Positions 45,178 through 53,541 of a stretch of DNA of 64,000 nt are shown in pieces. Positions within the stretch are counted from its first letter, which is position 1, and every line of letters starts with the position of its first letter. The stretch comes from Myxococcales bacterium (GTDB lineage Bacteria; Myxococcota_A; Polyangia; Polyangiales; Polyangiaceae). Below the pieces are notes generated by a model. It was given only the letters and a program-made list of their open reading frames with translations. It searched no databases and was not told the DNA's origin. The position numbers were made by a program, and so were the translations under genes. Where the stretch lies: contig JADJCA010000029.1 of the NCBI GenBank assembly GCA_016703425.1, positions 1 to 64,000 of the forward strand, given 5' to 3'.

Positions 45178-46344
45178 CTACAGCGCGTCGATCCACGTGC
45201 GAAGCGCGGCGAGGCCGCTCTCGTCGACGACGTGGCTTAGGCCCGGCGGCATTTGCCCATACGGGTTCGCCTCGTCGCGGCGCCCGGCGAGCGTGGGGAT
45301 GGCGCTCATGGCTGCGTTGCCCTTCGCGATGCGCGAGTACCCACCCGCGGGGGAGGAGGCGGCCACACCGACGGTGGTGCGATACGCCGCGAGGTTCGTG
45401 ACGGCGCCGAGCTGGCTGTCGCTGTTCAATTCACCGAACTGCAGCCGAAGCACCATCCCCTTGTAGGCCGCACCAGCCCCTGCGTTGGCGTTGTGACACG
45501 AGAGACCACAGTTGACGTGCAGCCACCCGATGGCCGCTTCGGCCTTGCCGGTCGCGTCTTCGGGGATCGTGACGGCGCGAGCGGCCGGAGGGTGCGTGAG
45601 GAGTGCGCTTCGATCAAGGCGATCGAGCGTGAGGCCGCCCGCGCCCGGTAGCCCAAGGCCGACGGCCTCGAAGCCCAACACGTGATCGGCGCGACCGTTG
45701 TGGCAGCCCGCACACTTGTCGCGCGACGGGACCTCGTAGCGTTGGGCGCCCGTGCGGCCGGCGATGGCTAGTCGCTCGCCGGTGTCGAGGCGAACGGCCT
45801 CTCGCTGGTCGTCGGCCCATCGGTAGACGGCGAAGTGCCATTTGTCGGCGGCAACCTTCCAAGAGAACCGCGTCTCGATGCGCTTGCCGTCGAGCGCGAA
45901 CTCCTTCCAGAGCTTCGTGCCCACGGGGAACACCCACTCGTCGATGTTCGACGTGTCGATGCGCGCGCCCTCCGGCAGGTAGATCCATCGCGCCTTCTTC
46001 GCGTCGTCGCTGAAGAGCTTGTGGGCCGGCTCGAACCACTCCACGCCGGGGGCGACAGTCACGAGCGACGCGTTGGCGTAGAGGCCCGTGCACGTGAGGC
46101 GCATCGGCGCGTCGGAGGTGCCCGCGGGGCAGTCGCTGGGAGTGGACGCGGCAAGCGCGAGCGCACCGGCTCCGCCGTCGGCGCCGCCACCGGACGCGGC
46201 GGCACCGAGCGCCGCGGGAGCGTCGCCGCCGTAGTAGCGGCTCGCGGTGCCGAGTGACTCTTGGGCGAGGCAGCCGGTGGCGGCGGTGGCCGCGAGGACC
46301 GATGCGAAGACGAACGGCGCGGAGGAGCGGAGCGTATCGGTCAT
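45178..46344 (-). CDS. Haem-binding lipoprotein, SO2930-like diheme cytochrome family
   Basis: A 388-residue lipoprotein (lipobox ATGC, Cys25). The pattern KLFSDDAKKARWIYLPEGAR, DEWVFPVGTKLWKEFALDGK, RIETRFSWKVAADKWHFAVY and YRWADDQREAV matches the SO2930-type cytochrome domain I know from related bacteria. One CXXCH site (CAGCH, 211-215) should bind haem c covalently. The second site reads CGLSCH (279-284), a CX3CH spacing that can also hold haem in this group. A role in extracellular or periplasmic electron transfer is inferred. Start is the ATG at 46344; longer frame starts lack a signal peptide. No cytochrome maturation genes are nearby. Confidence 0.78.
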   Translation of the reverse strand: MTDTLRSSAPFVFASVLAATAATGCLAQESLGTASRYYGGDAPAALGAAASGGGADGGAGALALAASTPSDCPAGTSDAPMRLTCTGLYANASLVTVAPGVEWFEPAHKLFSDDAKKARWIYLPEGARIDTSNIDEWVFPVGTKLWKEFALDGKRIETRFSWKVAADKWHFAVYRWADDQREAVRLDTGERLAIAGRTGAQRYEVPSRDKCAGCHNGRADHVLGFEAVGLGLPGAGGLTLDRLDRSALLTHPPAARAVTIPEDATGKAEAAIGWLHVNCGLSCHNANAGAGAAYKGMVLRLQFGELNSDSQLGAVTNLAAYRTTVGVAASSPAGGYSRIAKGNAAMSAIPTLAGRRDEANPYGQMPPGLSHVVDESGLAALRTWIDAL

Positions 46345-46699
46345 GGGGCGGGGGAGTGCACCTCTCGTTCCATGGCGGCGCCACGCGCGGGCCGCCCCAT
46401 TGCCCGCGAACCTGCGAGGTCTCGCGCAGTTGCGCGGGCACCGCCGCTGTAGTTTTCGCGCTGCGACCTCGATGACGCACCGGAGCCTCCGAAAGTCGCA
46501 CCGGGCCGGCCGTCTTGGGCAACGCGATGCATGTGGCCTGCATGCAACGAGGAGTGCGCGCGGTGCGGCCTGACCGCGCCTTCGCGCATGGACTCTCCGG
46601 GCCCCACCGCCGGTCGTCGGGCCGCCGTATGCGAAAATTACGGCGCTACGCGGTCGTAAATTCGGAGCGAGCTCCGGGAGCTTCACGCTGCGACCGCGT
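46345..46699. promoter_or_regulatory. Divergent intergenic region with inverted repeats
   Basis: This 355-nt region separates the cytochrome-like and Cys-rich lipoprotein genes, so it should hold both promoters. Near 46528-46546 TGCATG is followed by CATGCA 7 nt later, a perfect 6-bp inverted repeat. At 46634-46662 AAAATTACG is mirrored by CGTAAATT across 12 nt, with TAAATT usable as a -10 box for the plus-strand gene. The second pair is the only AT-rich stretch in the region. A binding protein cannot be named. Confidence 0.4.
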
Positions 46700-47638
46700 A
46701 TGACCTCCGCGATGCCTCGCCCTCGCCCCCGCTCCTTCGCCGCCGCCCCGCTGGCCTCGCTTGGAGCGTCGGCCGCACTCGTCGTCGCGTGCAGTGGCGG
46801 CGGGGCCGGGAGCCCGGTCGCGCTCGCCGACCTCGCGAGCGACGCTGCCGCGAGCGACTCGAGCTCTCTATCGAATGGCGACGCCGGCGCGAACTCGAGC
46901 AGCAACGGCGGCGGCGCCGTGCCGCCCTTCACAAGGCACTCACCGGCGACCGGTTGCCGGAGCGGCTTCTCCGCGTGCGGCTCCGTGTGCGCCGACGAGC
47001 AGACCGACAACCGCCACTGCGGCGGCTGCAATCACTCGTGTTTCGGCCTTGTCGACGCGGGCGGGACGCCCAGCTACACCGGGTGCGTCGAGGGGCGCTG
47101 CGAAGCACGGCCCGCGGGTAGCTGCCTCAAGTTGCTCTGCAACGGACAGTGTCTCTCCTTTTCGGGCATCGACAACTGTGGGAGCTGCTTCAACGAGTGT
47201 GCCGACAATGAGATCTGCGTGAAGTCGCAATGCATCGGTGGCAAAGGTGACGGCGCATCCTGCAAGACCGCGCTCGTGGCGCCAACGGACGAAGCCCTCG
47301 AGTTCCGGTATCCCGCGGGTCTTACGGACAACCACGTGTTCCGCTGCGGGAGCGGCGCGGCGGTGCCGACGCGTTGGTTCCGTTGGACCGCGTCACGCGA
47401 CCAGTCCGTAGGGTTTACGGTGCAGGGCGCGCCCACGACCGACGACTATGTCATGGAGCTCTTTGATGCGCCCGACTGCGGCGACATGGCGTACGTCGCG
47501 TGCAACGACGACAGGCGCGCGGGGACCAAGTTGGCGAGGATCGACGTCGATGTGAAAGCAGGGACCACGTACATCGTGGCGATCGGGCGCGTCGCCGCCC
47601 CGTCGGGAGTGAGGCCAGCGTTCCGCGTTGACGACTGA
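46700..47638 (+). CDS. Cys-rich lipoprotein with MopE-like motifs
   Basis: A 312-residue lipoprotein: signal LASLGASAALVVAC, a Ser/Asp/Gly-rich spacer of about 60 residues and two Cys modules. The first is FSACGSVCADEQTDNRHCGG and CNHSC, the second CNGQCLSFSGIDNCGSCFNE with CADNEICVKSQC. The spacing CGxxC...D--HCGGC--C is like the MopE/stigma-type modules common in myxobacterial surface proteins. The rest is a beta-rich domain (FRWTASRDQSVGFTVQGAPT, VDVKAGTTYIVAIGR) resembling prepeptidase C-terminal (PPC) folds. Starts at ATG 46700. Confidence 0.7.
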   Translation: MTSAMPRPRPRSFAAAPLASLGASAALVVACSGGGAGSPVALADLASDAAASDSSSLSNGDAGANSSSNGGGAVPPFTRHSPATGCRSGFSACGSVCADEQTDNRHCGGCNHSCFGLVDAGGTPSYTGCVEGRCEARPAGSCLKLLCNGQCLSFSGIDNCGSCFNECADNEICVKSQCIGGKGDGASCKTALVAPTDEALEFRYPAGLTDNHVFRCGSGAAVPTRWFRWTASRDQSVGFTVQGAPTTDDYVMELFDAPDCGDMAYVACNDDRRAGTKLARIDVDVKAGTTYIVAIGRVAAPSGVRPAFRVDD

Positions 47639-47690
47639 GGGGCGTGGAGAGGTTTTCTGACGCGCTCGCGCGGCGTCATCTTCCGCGCCT

Positions 47691-50354
47691 TCAGTCCGTC
47701 GACACGTTCACCGTTGGTGCGATCGCGTAACCACCGTCGCCGCTCTGGAGCAGGTCCTTCAGTCCGCCCTTTCTCAGCGTCGCGATGGCCACGTAGACCC
47801 GGTTGGCGGCCGACGCCGGGCTCATGCGCTCGTCGGGCCACGCGGCCGCAACGAGCTCGTCGAGCGTGCACCCCTGACCGGGGTCGGTCTTGCGACGCTC
47901 GATCAGGAAGTGTGCGATGGCCCGAAGCGGCGCTCGCCGTGACAGGTCGAGCACCGCCCTCGAACCATCACCGTGTCGGACGTCGAGGGTGCTCCCTCCG
48001 TCGCGCACAACGAGCTTGGGGCGCGGCATGGCGCGAGACCCAGCGGGCTTGCTCGTTCCTACCCTCAACGCTCGCAGCGCGAAGCGCGGATCGTCGTTGG
48101 CGTGTGACTCCGCCAGCGCGCGCGCGCGCGCGATCGCTTCCTCGGCGCTGCCGCGGCTCTCGAGGGCTTCGACGTGCAGTCGATGAATCGCCAGCGTCGC
48201 GCTGAGTGACGTCTCCGTGGCGCACGCGGCTGCCGCTGCGTCGCCGCGTGCGAGCGCCGCCTTGGCGCCGGCAACATCGCGAAACATGGCGTCGCTGGCG
48301 AGCGCGATGGCCCCGAGCCCTTCGTACAGCGCCACGTAGCGCGGGATGCCCAACTCCCGCGCCGCCGGGAGCGCACGCATCACGATGCTCGCGGCCTCTG
48401 CCGCATCGCCGCGTTCGAAGTAGGCGCCGGCGAGGTAGTAGAGCGTGCTGATCTCGCCGTAGCGATGGCCCGCGTCGCGGTAAAGCACGACGGCGTGGGC
48501 GTGAAGCGACAGCGCAACCTCAGGCTCCCCTTGCTCTTGCAAGAGCGTCCCTCGTGCCGTCGTGAGCGCGGCTTCCACAACCGGCGCGCCCCGGGCGCGC
48601 GCCAACGCGAGGCCTTCGTCAAAACACCCGAGCGCCGATGGATCTCCACGAAAGAGACCGAGAACGCCGAGCTCGTAGAGCGTGGTCGCGAGGTGCTCGT
48701 CGCGCTGGGCTCCCCGGTAGATCGCCATGGCGCGTCGCAGATCGAGCTCCGCGGCTTCGAGCCTTCCCTCGCGCCGAAGCGCGTGAGCCCGTTCGACGCG
48801 CACTTCCGCTTCGGCCAGCTCACCGCGCACCGAGGGAGTCGGTGTTGCCAGCACCTGGAGCGCTTCGTCGAAGAGGCTTCTGGCGGCGGCCGTTTCGCCG
48901 CGAAGCTCGATGAGCACCCCGAGCTTGCCCAAGAGCCGACCGCGATGAACGTGATCGTCGGCGTCTGAGAAGCGGCTCCGCGCGCCTTCCAACACAACCG
49001 TGGCACCGCGCATGTCGCCGCGTTCTGCGCGCACCCGGCCTTCTGCGAGCGCCAGCGCGAGCGCGTCATCGTGCACCGCCACGCGAGCTAGCTCGCCGCT
49101 GAAGAGCTTCGCGGCCGCCTCGATGCGCCCCCTGCGCAAAAGCGCGGGTTCGAGGGCGAGCGCGAGGGAGATTCGCTCGCTGGCGTCAGCGCTCTCGTAG
49201 GCCAGCATCAGGTTGTCGATGTCGATGGCGACGAGGTCTTCGGCGTCGCCGTCGCCCGCGTCCATCCGCGCGACGCAGGCGCGCGCGTGCCTAGCGAACG
49301 TGCTCTTGTGGCGCTCCGCGAGCGCGGAGCTTCGGGGGTCCACTTTGAGCTTGCGGCTCGCGTGTTCGAAGATCGTCTCGTAGTGCGCGAAGCGCCGACC
49401 CTGCCCATGTGTCGTGGCAACCACGCGCAAGAGCGAACGACGCACCAGCTCGGTGAGCGCGCCGACCAAGTCGGGGTGGTCGATGACCCTCTCAGCGTCC
49501 GCGACGAAAAAGCCGCCACGGAACACGGCCGTCGCGACGTAGAAGCTCTGAAGGTCCGTTGGCAATGACGCGAACGACTCGTCGATGACGCGCTCCATGG
49601 ACCCGTGTCGGCCGGCGTCGTCTTCGCGGCCCACGAGCGCGAGCGTCATGCGCGCGAGGAGCTCTTGCGGTGCGAGGGCCGTGGTGCGCGCGGCCACCAG
49701 CTCGATCGCCAATGGCACGCCGTCGAGGCGGCGTACGATCTCCGCCACAGCGGCAAGCTCGGTCTCGGTGCCGAGCGGCGCGGCGCCGGTGCGGAGGGCG
49801 CGTTGGACGAAAAGGGTGACGGAGGGGTTCTCGCCCAGCGCTGCGTCGTCACCGTGCAAGGGCGGTACCGGGAGTCCTTCGAGCCTAATGACGTGCTCGG
49901 GCCCGATTCCCAACGCGACGCGCGACGTGATCAGAAATCGGATCGATGGCGCCGCGGCGAGCCACGACGAGAGCAGCTCGCCGGCAAGCAGGGCCACGTG
50001 TTCAGCGTTGTCGAGGAGCACCAACGTGTGCCCTCTTCGCGTGAGCGCTGCGCGCACGTCGGTTCGACGTCCGCGGCCGAGCACCGCGCCCACGGCGGCG
50101 GTGAGTCCCTCCGCGTCGCGGACCGCCGTCAGGTCCACGAACCAAGCACCGCCCCCGCCGTTCGACGCGTACACGTCGACCTCGGTTTGCGCGTAGTGGA
50201 GCGCCAAGTGCGTCTTGCCGATGCCGCCGGGCCCGAGCAGCGTGACGAGTCGTGCGCCGCCGTCGAAGGCTGCAGCCAGCGCAGACGCCTCAGGACCACG
50301 CGCCAAGAGCGGCGGCGGCATCGGGAGATTCGTCTTCGAAGCCGCGCGGGTCAC
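47691..50354 (-). CDS. STAND ATPase regulator with TPRs and C-terminal winged helix
   Basis: An 887-residue regulator. N-terminal NB-ARC-type ATPase: Walker A GPGGIGKTH (41-49), Walker B HTLVLLDNAEHV, and RFLITSRVALGIGPEHVI with sensor Arg. Then about 400 residues of TPR helices (GKLGVLIELRGETAAARSLF, LATTLYELGVLGLFRGDPSA, EISTLYYLAGAYFERGDAAE). The C-terminal 90 residues (RAPLRAIAHFLIERRKTDPG, GCTLDELVAAAWPDERMSPA, SAANRVYVAIATLRKGGLKD) look like an OmpR-type winged helix. AfsR/SARP proteins carry this domain at the N-terminus, so the order is reversed. I chose GTG 50354 because TATCTT lies 6 nt upstream; ATG 50321 is an alternative. It may control the divergent lipoprotein gene at 50431. 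Confidence 0.85.
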   Translation of the reverse strand: MTRAASKTNLPMPPPLLARGPEASALAAAFDGGARLVTLLGPGGIGKTHLALHYAQTEVDVYASNGGGGAWFVDLTAVRDAEGLTAAVGAVLGRGRRTDVRAALTRRGHTLVLLDNAEHVALLAGELLSSWLAAAPSIRFLITSRVALGIGPEHVIRLEGLPVPPLHGDDAALGENPSVTLFVQRALRTGAAPLGTETELAAVAEIVRRLDGVPLAIELVAARTTALAPQELLARMTLALVGREDDAGRHGSMERVIDESFASLPTDLQSFYVATAVFRGGFFVADAERVIDHPDLVGALTELVRRSLLRVVATTHGQGRRFAHYETIFEHASRKLKVDPRSSALAERHKSTFARHARACVARMDAGDGDAEDLVAIDIDNLMLAYESADASERISLALALEPALLRRGRIEAAAKLFSGELARVAVHDDALALALAEGRVRAERGDMRGATVVLEGARSRFSDADDHVHRGRLLGKLGVLIELRGETAAARSLFDEALQVLATPTPSVRGELAEAEVRVERAHALRREGRLEAAELDLRRAMAIYRGAQRDEHLATTLYELGVLGLFRGDPSALGCFDEGLALARARGAPVVEAALTTARGTLLQEQGEPEVALSLHAHAVVLYRDAGHRYGEISTLYYLAGAYFERGDAAEAASIVMRALPAARELGIPRYVALYEGLGAIALASDAMFRDVAGAKAALARGDAAAAACATETSLSATLAIHRLHVEALESRGSAEEAIARARALAESHANDDPRFALRALRVGTSKPAGSRAMPRPKLVVRDGGSTLDVRHGDGSRAVLDLSRRAPLRAIAHFLIERRKTDPGQGCTLDELVAAAWPDERMSPASAANRVYVAIATLRKGGLKDLLQSGDGGYAIAPTVNVSTD

Positions 50355-50366
50355 CCGCGGAAGATA
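50352..50366 (-). promoter_or_regulatory. Predicted leaderless promoter -10 (TATCTT) of the STAND gene
   Basis: On the minus strand TATCTT is followed by CCGCGG and the GTG at 50354. There is no Shine-Dalgarno sequence. Confidence 0.4.
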
Positions 50367-50380
50367 GCGGCGCGGCAACT

Positions 50381-50400
50381 TTAAGGTGCCTTAAGGTGCG
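50381..50400. promoter_or_regulatory. Direct repeat and palindrome, candidate STAND regulator site
   Basis: TTAAGGTGCC is repeated directly as TTAAGGTGCG, 10 bp apart, exactly one helical turn. The same stretch holds TTAAGGTGCCTTAA, a dyad with a 2-bp centre. It lies between the divergent STAND regulator and lipoprotein genes and is AT-rich against its GC-rich surroundings. OmpR-type winged helices bind such tandem repeats, so it is a strong candidate operator. Confidence 0.55.
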
Positions 50401-50430
50401 CGCGGGTCCGGCCGCCGGCATCGTCGCGGC

Positions 50431-51609
50431 ATGTGGAATCGAGCTCTGCCTCTCGCGCTCTTGGCCTGCGCTTCGTGCGGCGAAATTGCCCCTACCGAGG
50501 CGCCTGCGCTCGTACCGACGAAGACGACGACGACGGGTCCGCGCGCGCCAACGCCGCCCGACTCTCCTCCGCCGGCGCCGGCGCCGTTGCTCGATTGCTC
50601 CGGGCTCGCCTTCGCGCTCGCGGGGGTCGATGGCAAGCTCACGCCCTACTACCGCGACGAACGAGGGACCTGGGCGCCGGGCTCCACGCTCGGCTCCGCA
50701 GCGCGGCCCTTCGCGCTCTACCTCGTCCCCTGGCTCGCGTTTCCCTTTCTGTTCGCGGTGGACCCACAACGGGACCGCGGCGGCTCCGGACCCGTCGAAT
50801 CGGGCATCCTGGATATGGGCTGGGATGAGACCACTTGGGCGCCGAGTCGCAGCGTCTTCTGGGCCGGGGCTTCTACGCTCGTCGGGCTGAGCTCGCGCGT
50901 CGGCGGCGTGGCCTTGACGGCCGCGCGCCAGGTTGGGAACCGTTGGGCGCCCGTGGCGACGGCGGACGTAGGCGAGCTAGCGCACGCGAGCGTGGGGCGT
51001 GATCGCCGCGGCGGCGTCCACGTGGCGGCGATGGGTGACTCTGGCGCGTTGCTCTACACGTCGCTCGACGGAGCTCAGTGGTTGCCCATGTCTCCGATCC
51101 GCGACCTTCGCGTCTGGCGCAACGAAGTCGAAACGGGCGGGCCCGTCGTCGCCGTGCGCGAGGGCATGGTGTCGGTGTTCTTTCTCGAGCATCCCACCAA
51201 GCTGGTCGCGATTTCGAAGACCGACAGCGGGTGGACCGCGCCGTCGCGCGTCGCGATCCCGGAGAGCGTCGAGCTCGCCGTGACGGCGGCCTCATCGCGG
51301 GGCGCAGTTGTCGGCTTTCGCACCTTCGACGGTCAGCTCTTCGCCCTTACCTACGGCGTCGAGGCGGACGGCTCGTTCGGCCCCATGTCGCGCGTCGACG
51401 AAGGCCTGGAGAACTACGACGGGCCCGGCGCGCTCGCGGCCACCACCGGCCTCTGCGGGGACGACGCGCTCTTCGCCTATGGTGCCAAAGACGCGCTCAA
51501 GGCGGCGCGGTTCAAGGCGGGCGCGACGCCGCAGGTGGAGATCGTGGGCCCAGCCGCGGGGCCACCGTCCTCGGTGCTGGTCGAACGACACGTTCCCTAT
51601 CGCGATTGA
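50431..51609 (+). CDS. Lipoprotein, predicted beta-propeller
   Basis: A 392-residue lipoprotein: signal WNRALPLALLACASC, a Thr/Pro-rich spacer and a body of repeated strand pairs: LAFALAGVDGKLTPYYRDER, HASVGRDRRGGVHVAAMGDS, ALLYTSLDGAQWLPMSPIRD, VVAVREGMVSVFFLEHPTKL, GAVVGFRTFDGQLFALTYGV and GALAATTGLCGDDALFAYGA. The pattern is that of fucose-lectin/sialidase-like propellers; no catalytic motif is visible. The GTG/ATG choice is simple, ATG at 50431. It is divergent from the STAND regulator with a 10-bp repeat between, so it may be its target. Confidence 0.65.
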   Translation: MWNRALPLALLACASCGEIAPTEAPALVPTKTTTTGPRAPTPPDSPPPAPAPLLDCSGLAFALAGVDGKLTPYYRDERGTWAPGSTLGSAARPFALYLVPWLAFPFLFAVDPQRDRGGSGPVESGILDMGWDETTWAPSRSVFWAGASTLVGLSSRVGGVALTAARQVGNRWAPVATADVGELAHASVGRDRRGGVHVAAMGDSGALLYTSLDGAQWLPMSPIRDLRVWRNEVETGGPVVAVREGMVSVFFLEHPTKLVAISKTDSGWTAPSRVAIPESVELAVTAASSRGAVVGFRTFDGQLFALTYGVEADGSFGPMSRVDEGLENYDGPGALAATTGLCGDDALFAYGAKDALKAARFKAGATPQVEIVGPAAGPPSSVLVERHVPYRD

Positions 51610-51653
51610 CTACGCGGAGACTCCGCGCTCGCCTAGGCGCTGGGAGGCTCGCC

Positions 51654-52574
51654 ATGAAGGTGCTCGTGACTGGCGGAACGAACGGGATGGGGAAGGGGGT
51701 CGCGCGAGCGCTCGCCGCGCGCGACGACCGGAGCCACCACGTCATCATTCTGGGCCGCTCGAAAGAGCGAGGCGAGTCCACCGTCGCGGAGCTTCGGCGC
51801 GTCACCCAGAATCCGAGCCTCTCCTTCGTCCAGTGCGACCTCACCAAGCTCAGCGACGTCAAGAAGGTCATCGCGGAGCTTCGTGCCGGTCACGAGTCCC
51901 TGGACGGCGTCTTTGTCAACGCCGGACTCGGGTACGCGGCGAAGCGGGAAGAGACCGAAGACGGAATGGACCCGCATTTTCAGGTGAACTACCTCTCCCA
52001 GTTCATGCTGACGCTCCACCTGCTCGAGCCGCTCGAACGGTCCGCGAGCGGCGGCCGAGTCGTCTTCAACGTCACCGAGGGAGGCCGCATCTTCTGGGAT
52101 GACCTGCAGATGCGGAAACACTGGGGCTTTGAAGACGGCATCCATCAAGCCATGGTCGCCAAGAGGATGTTCTACCGTCGGCTGCATGAGCTCGCTCGGA
52201 AGGTCGCGGCGACGCGGACCTCCTTCTACGGCTTCGAGATACCGAAGACCGTGTGGACCAACCAGATCAACATCATCCCGACCCCGATGCGCGCGATGGC
52301 CACGGTCGTGAAGTGGTTCGGTGGATTCATTTCCATCGAAGAGTGCGGCGAGCTCATGGCGCCGCTCTTCACGGAAGATCAGGAGACGAGTTTCGGGCGG
52401 TCCGGCAAGTTCATGACGTCTCGCAAGGGGCGTTTCGTGGAGAAGCCGGAAGACGGAGCCGTGTTGGACCGAGCGATGCAGGAGAAGCTTTGGAGCCTCA
52501 GTCTCGAGCTCTGCAAGGACGACGAGACGAGGCGAATCGCCGACGAGCTCTGTCGAGCCGCGCAGAGCGGGTAG
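51654..52574 (+). CDS. SDR-family oxidoreductase
   Basis: A 306-residue short-chain dehydrogenase/reductase: MKVLVTGGTNGMGKGVARAL with TGGTNGMG, an NADP-favouring ILGRSKERGESTVAELRR, FVQCDLTKLSDVKKVIAELR, GVFVNAGLGYAAKREETEDG (NAG motif), FQVNYLSQFMLTLHLLEPLE and GRVVFNVTEGG. The usual active-site YxxxK is not in its standard place; the segment MVAKRMFYRRLHELARKV may carry the substitute Tyr-Arg. It resembles retinol-dehydrogenase/WWOX-type SDRs in length. GGGAGG precedes the ATG at 51654. It is 44 nt after the lipoprotein gene, so it could be co-transcribed with it. Confidence 0.85.
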   Translation: MKVLVTGGTNGMGKGVARALAARDDRSHHVIILGRSKERGESTVAELRRVTQNPSLSFVQCDLTKLSDVKKVIAELRAGHESLDGVFVNAGLGYAAKREETEDGMDPHFQVNYLSQFMLTLHLLEPLERSASGGRVVFNVTEGGRIFWDDLQMRKHWGFEDGIHQAMVAKRMFYRRLHELARKVAATRTSFYGFEIPKTVWTNQINIIPTPMRAMATVVKWFGGFISIEECGELMAPLFTEDQETSFGRSGKFMTSRKGRFVEKPEDGAVLDRAMQEKLWSLSLELCKDDETRRIADELCRAAQSG

Positions 52575-52589
52575 GCTCCGCTCTTCCCC

Positions 52590-53297
52590 TCACGGCGTGG
52601 GCGCTTGCAGCGAGACCCGCTTGTCGAAGAACGCAACGTGAAGCATCAGCGGCCAGTCGGGGCTCGCGTCGATGAACGGCTCAAGATTCACGGCCCGCAC
52701 GGCGTCGGCGAGGCAGCGCTCACCCTCGGCCGAGAGCTCCGGGCCCGGCAGGCGCCTGGCGGCCTGGTAGCCCCGTCTGGCTTCTGCGCGGAAGATGATC
52801 GCGCGGCCTGGGTCGAAGGCCGCGCAACGTTGCGCTACCGAACTCTCGAGCGCCAAGCGCGCCGCGCGACTGGCGACGTTGACCGCGTACATCTTCTTCG
52901 CGGGGCTGCTGCCGGTGCCGAATCCCGTGCTGGGGTGTTCACAGAGCTCTCGGCTTGGCGCCACGAGCGCGCTCGCACGCTCAACGATGCATCTCGTGAG
53001 CTCCACCGAAGCCGGCCGATCGGCGGGGACGCGTGGGGCGGAGCACACCGGGTCAAACGTCACGTACGCATTGATCTCCGTCGATGGATCGCGGTGCACG
53101 CGCTCGCCCTCTTGAGCCACGCACTCGGCGAGCGCGACGTGGGCGTCTTGCCAGACGATGTGCAGCAGTTCCTCGTCGCGTGTCTTGATCGTGTCGAGCC
53201 AGGGAATCGGTTTGCCGACGGCTGGCCCGGTCTCGCCGGTCGCCGGCGCGGAGCCGCAGCCCATCACGAGCGCGAAAGCGAACGCGGCACGCCTCAT
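52590..53297 (-). CDS. Unknown lipoprotein
   Basis: A 235-residue lipoprotein: signal RRAAFAFALVMGC, a short spacer and a helical-beta domain with Cys pairs (VALAECVAQEGERVHRDPST, FDPVCSAPRVPADRPASVEL, TRCIVERASALVAPSRELCE, AQRCAAFDPGRAIIFRAEAR, GERCLADAVRAVNLEPF). I recognise no family. It converges on the SDR gene with 15 nt between stops. A similar Cys spacing occurs in AgmX-type lipoproteins, but the strand pattern does not match. Confidence 0.6.
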   Translation of the reverse strand: MRRAAFAFALVMGCGSAPATGETGPAVGKPIPWLDTIKTRDEELLHIVWQDAHVALAECVAQEGERVHRDPSTEINAYVTFDPVCSAPRVPADRPASVELTRCIVERASALVAPSRELCEHPSTGFGTGSSPAKKMYAVNVASRAARLALESSVAQRCAAFDPGRAIIFRAEARRGYQAARRLPGPELSAEGERCLADAVRAVNLEPFIDASPDWPLMLHVAFFDKRVSLQAPTP

Positions 53298-53541
53298 CGG
53301 CTCATCGTCCCACGGTTTCGGAGAGCGTCGGCCTCCCGTACCGCGACTGAGCGCGCGCAGAAGCGCGGCCTATTTCCTGCGCCTTTCGCGCACCTGGGTG
53401 GGGCTCCGCAGGCTGATCTGGATCGCGCGCCCACGCGCCGCTGCGCACAGTGTACGCATGAGGCGCGATTTGCCCATTTCATCGGCGAAGCGGCGTGGCA
53501 TCGAAGCTGCAGCCACCCTCGCATCGAAAGGCAGGTCTCCG

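Noticed and set aside
47714..50384. Several plus-strand frames opposite the STAND gene
   Set aside because: They lack motifs and overlap a well-supported ATPase/TPR gene throughout.
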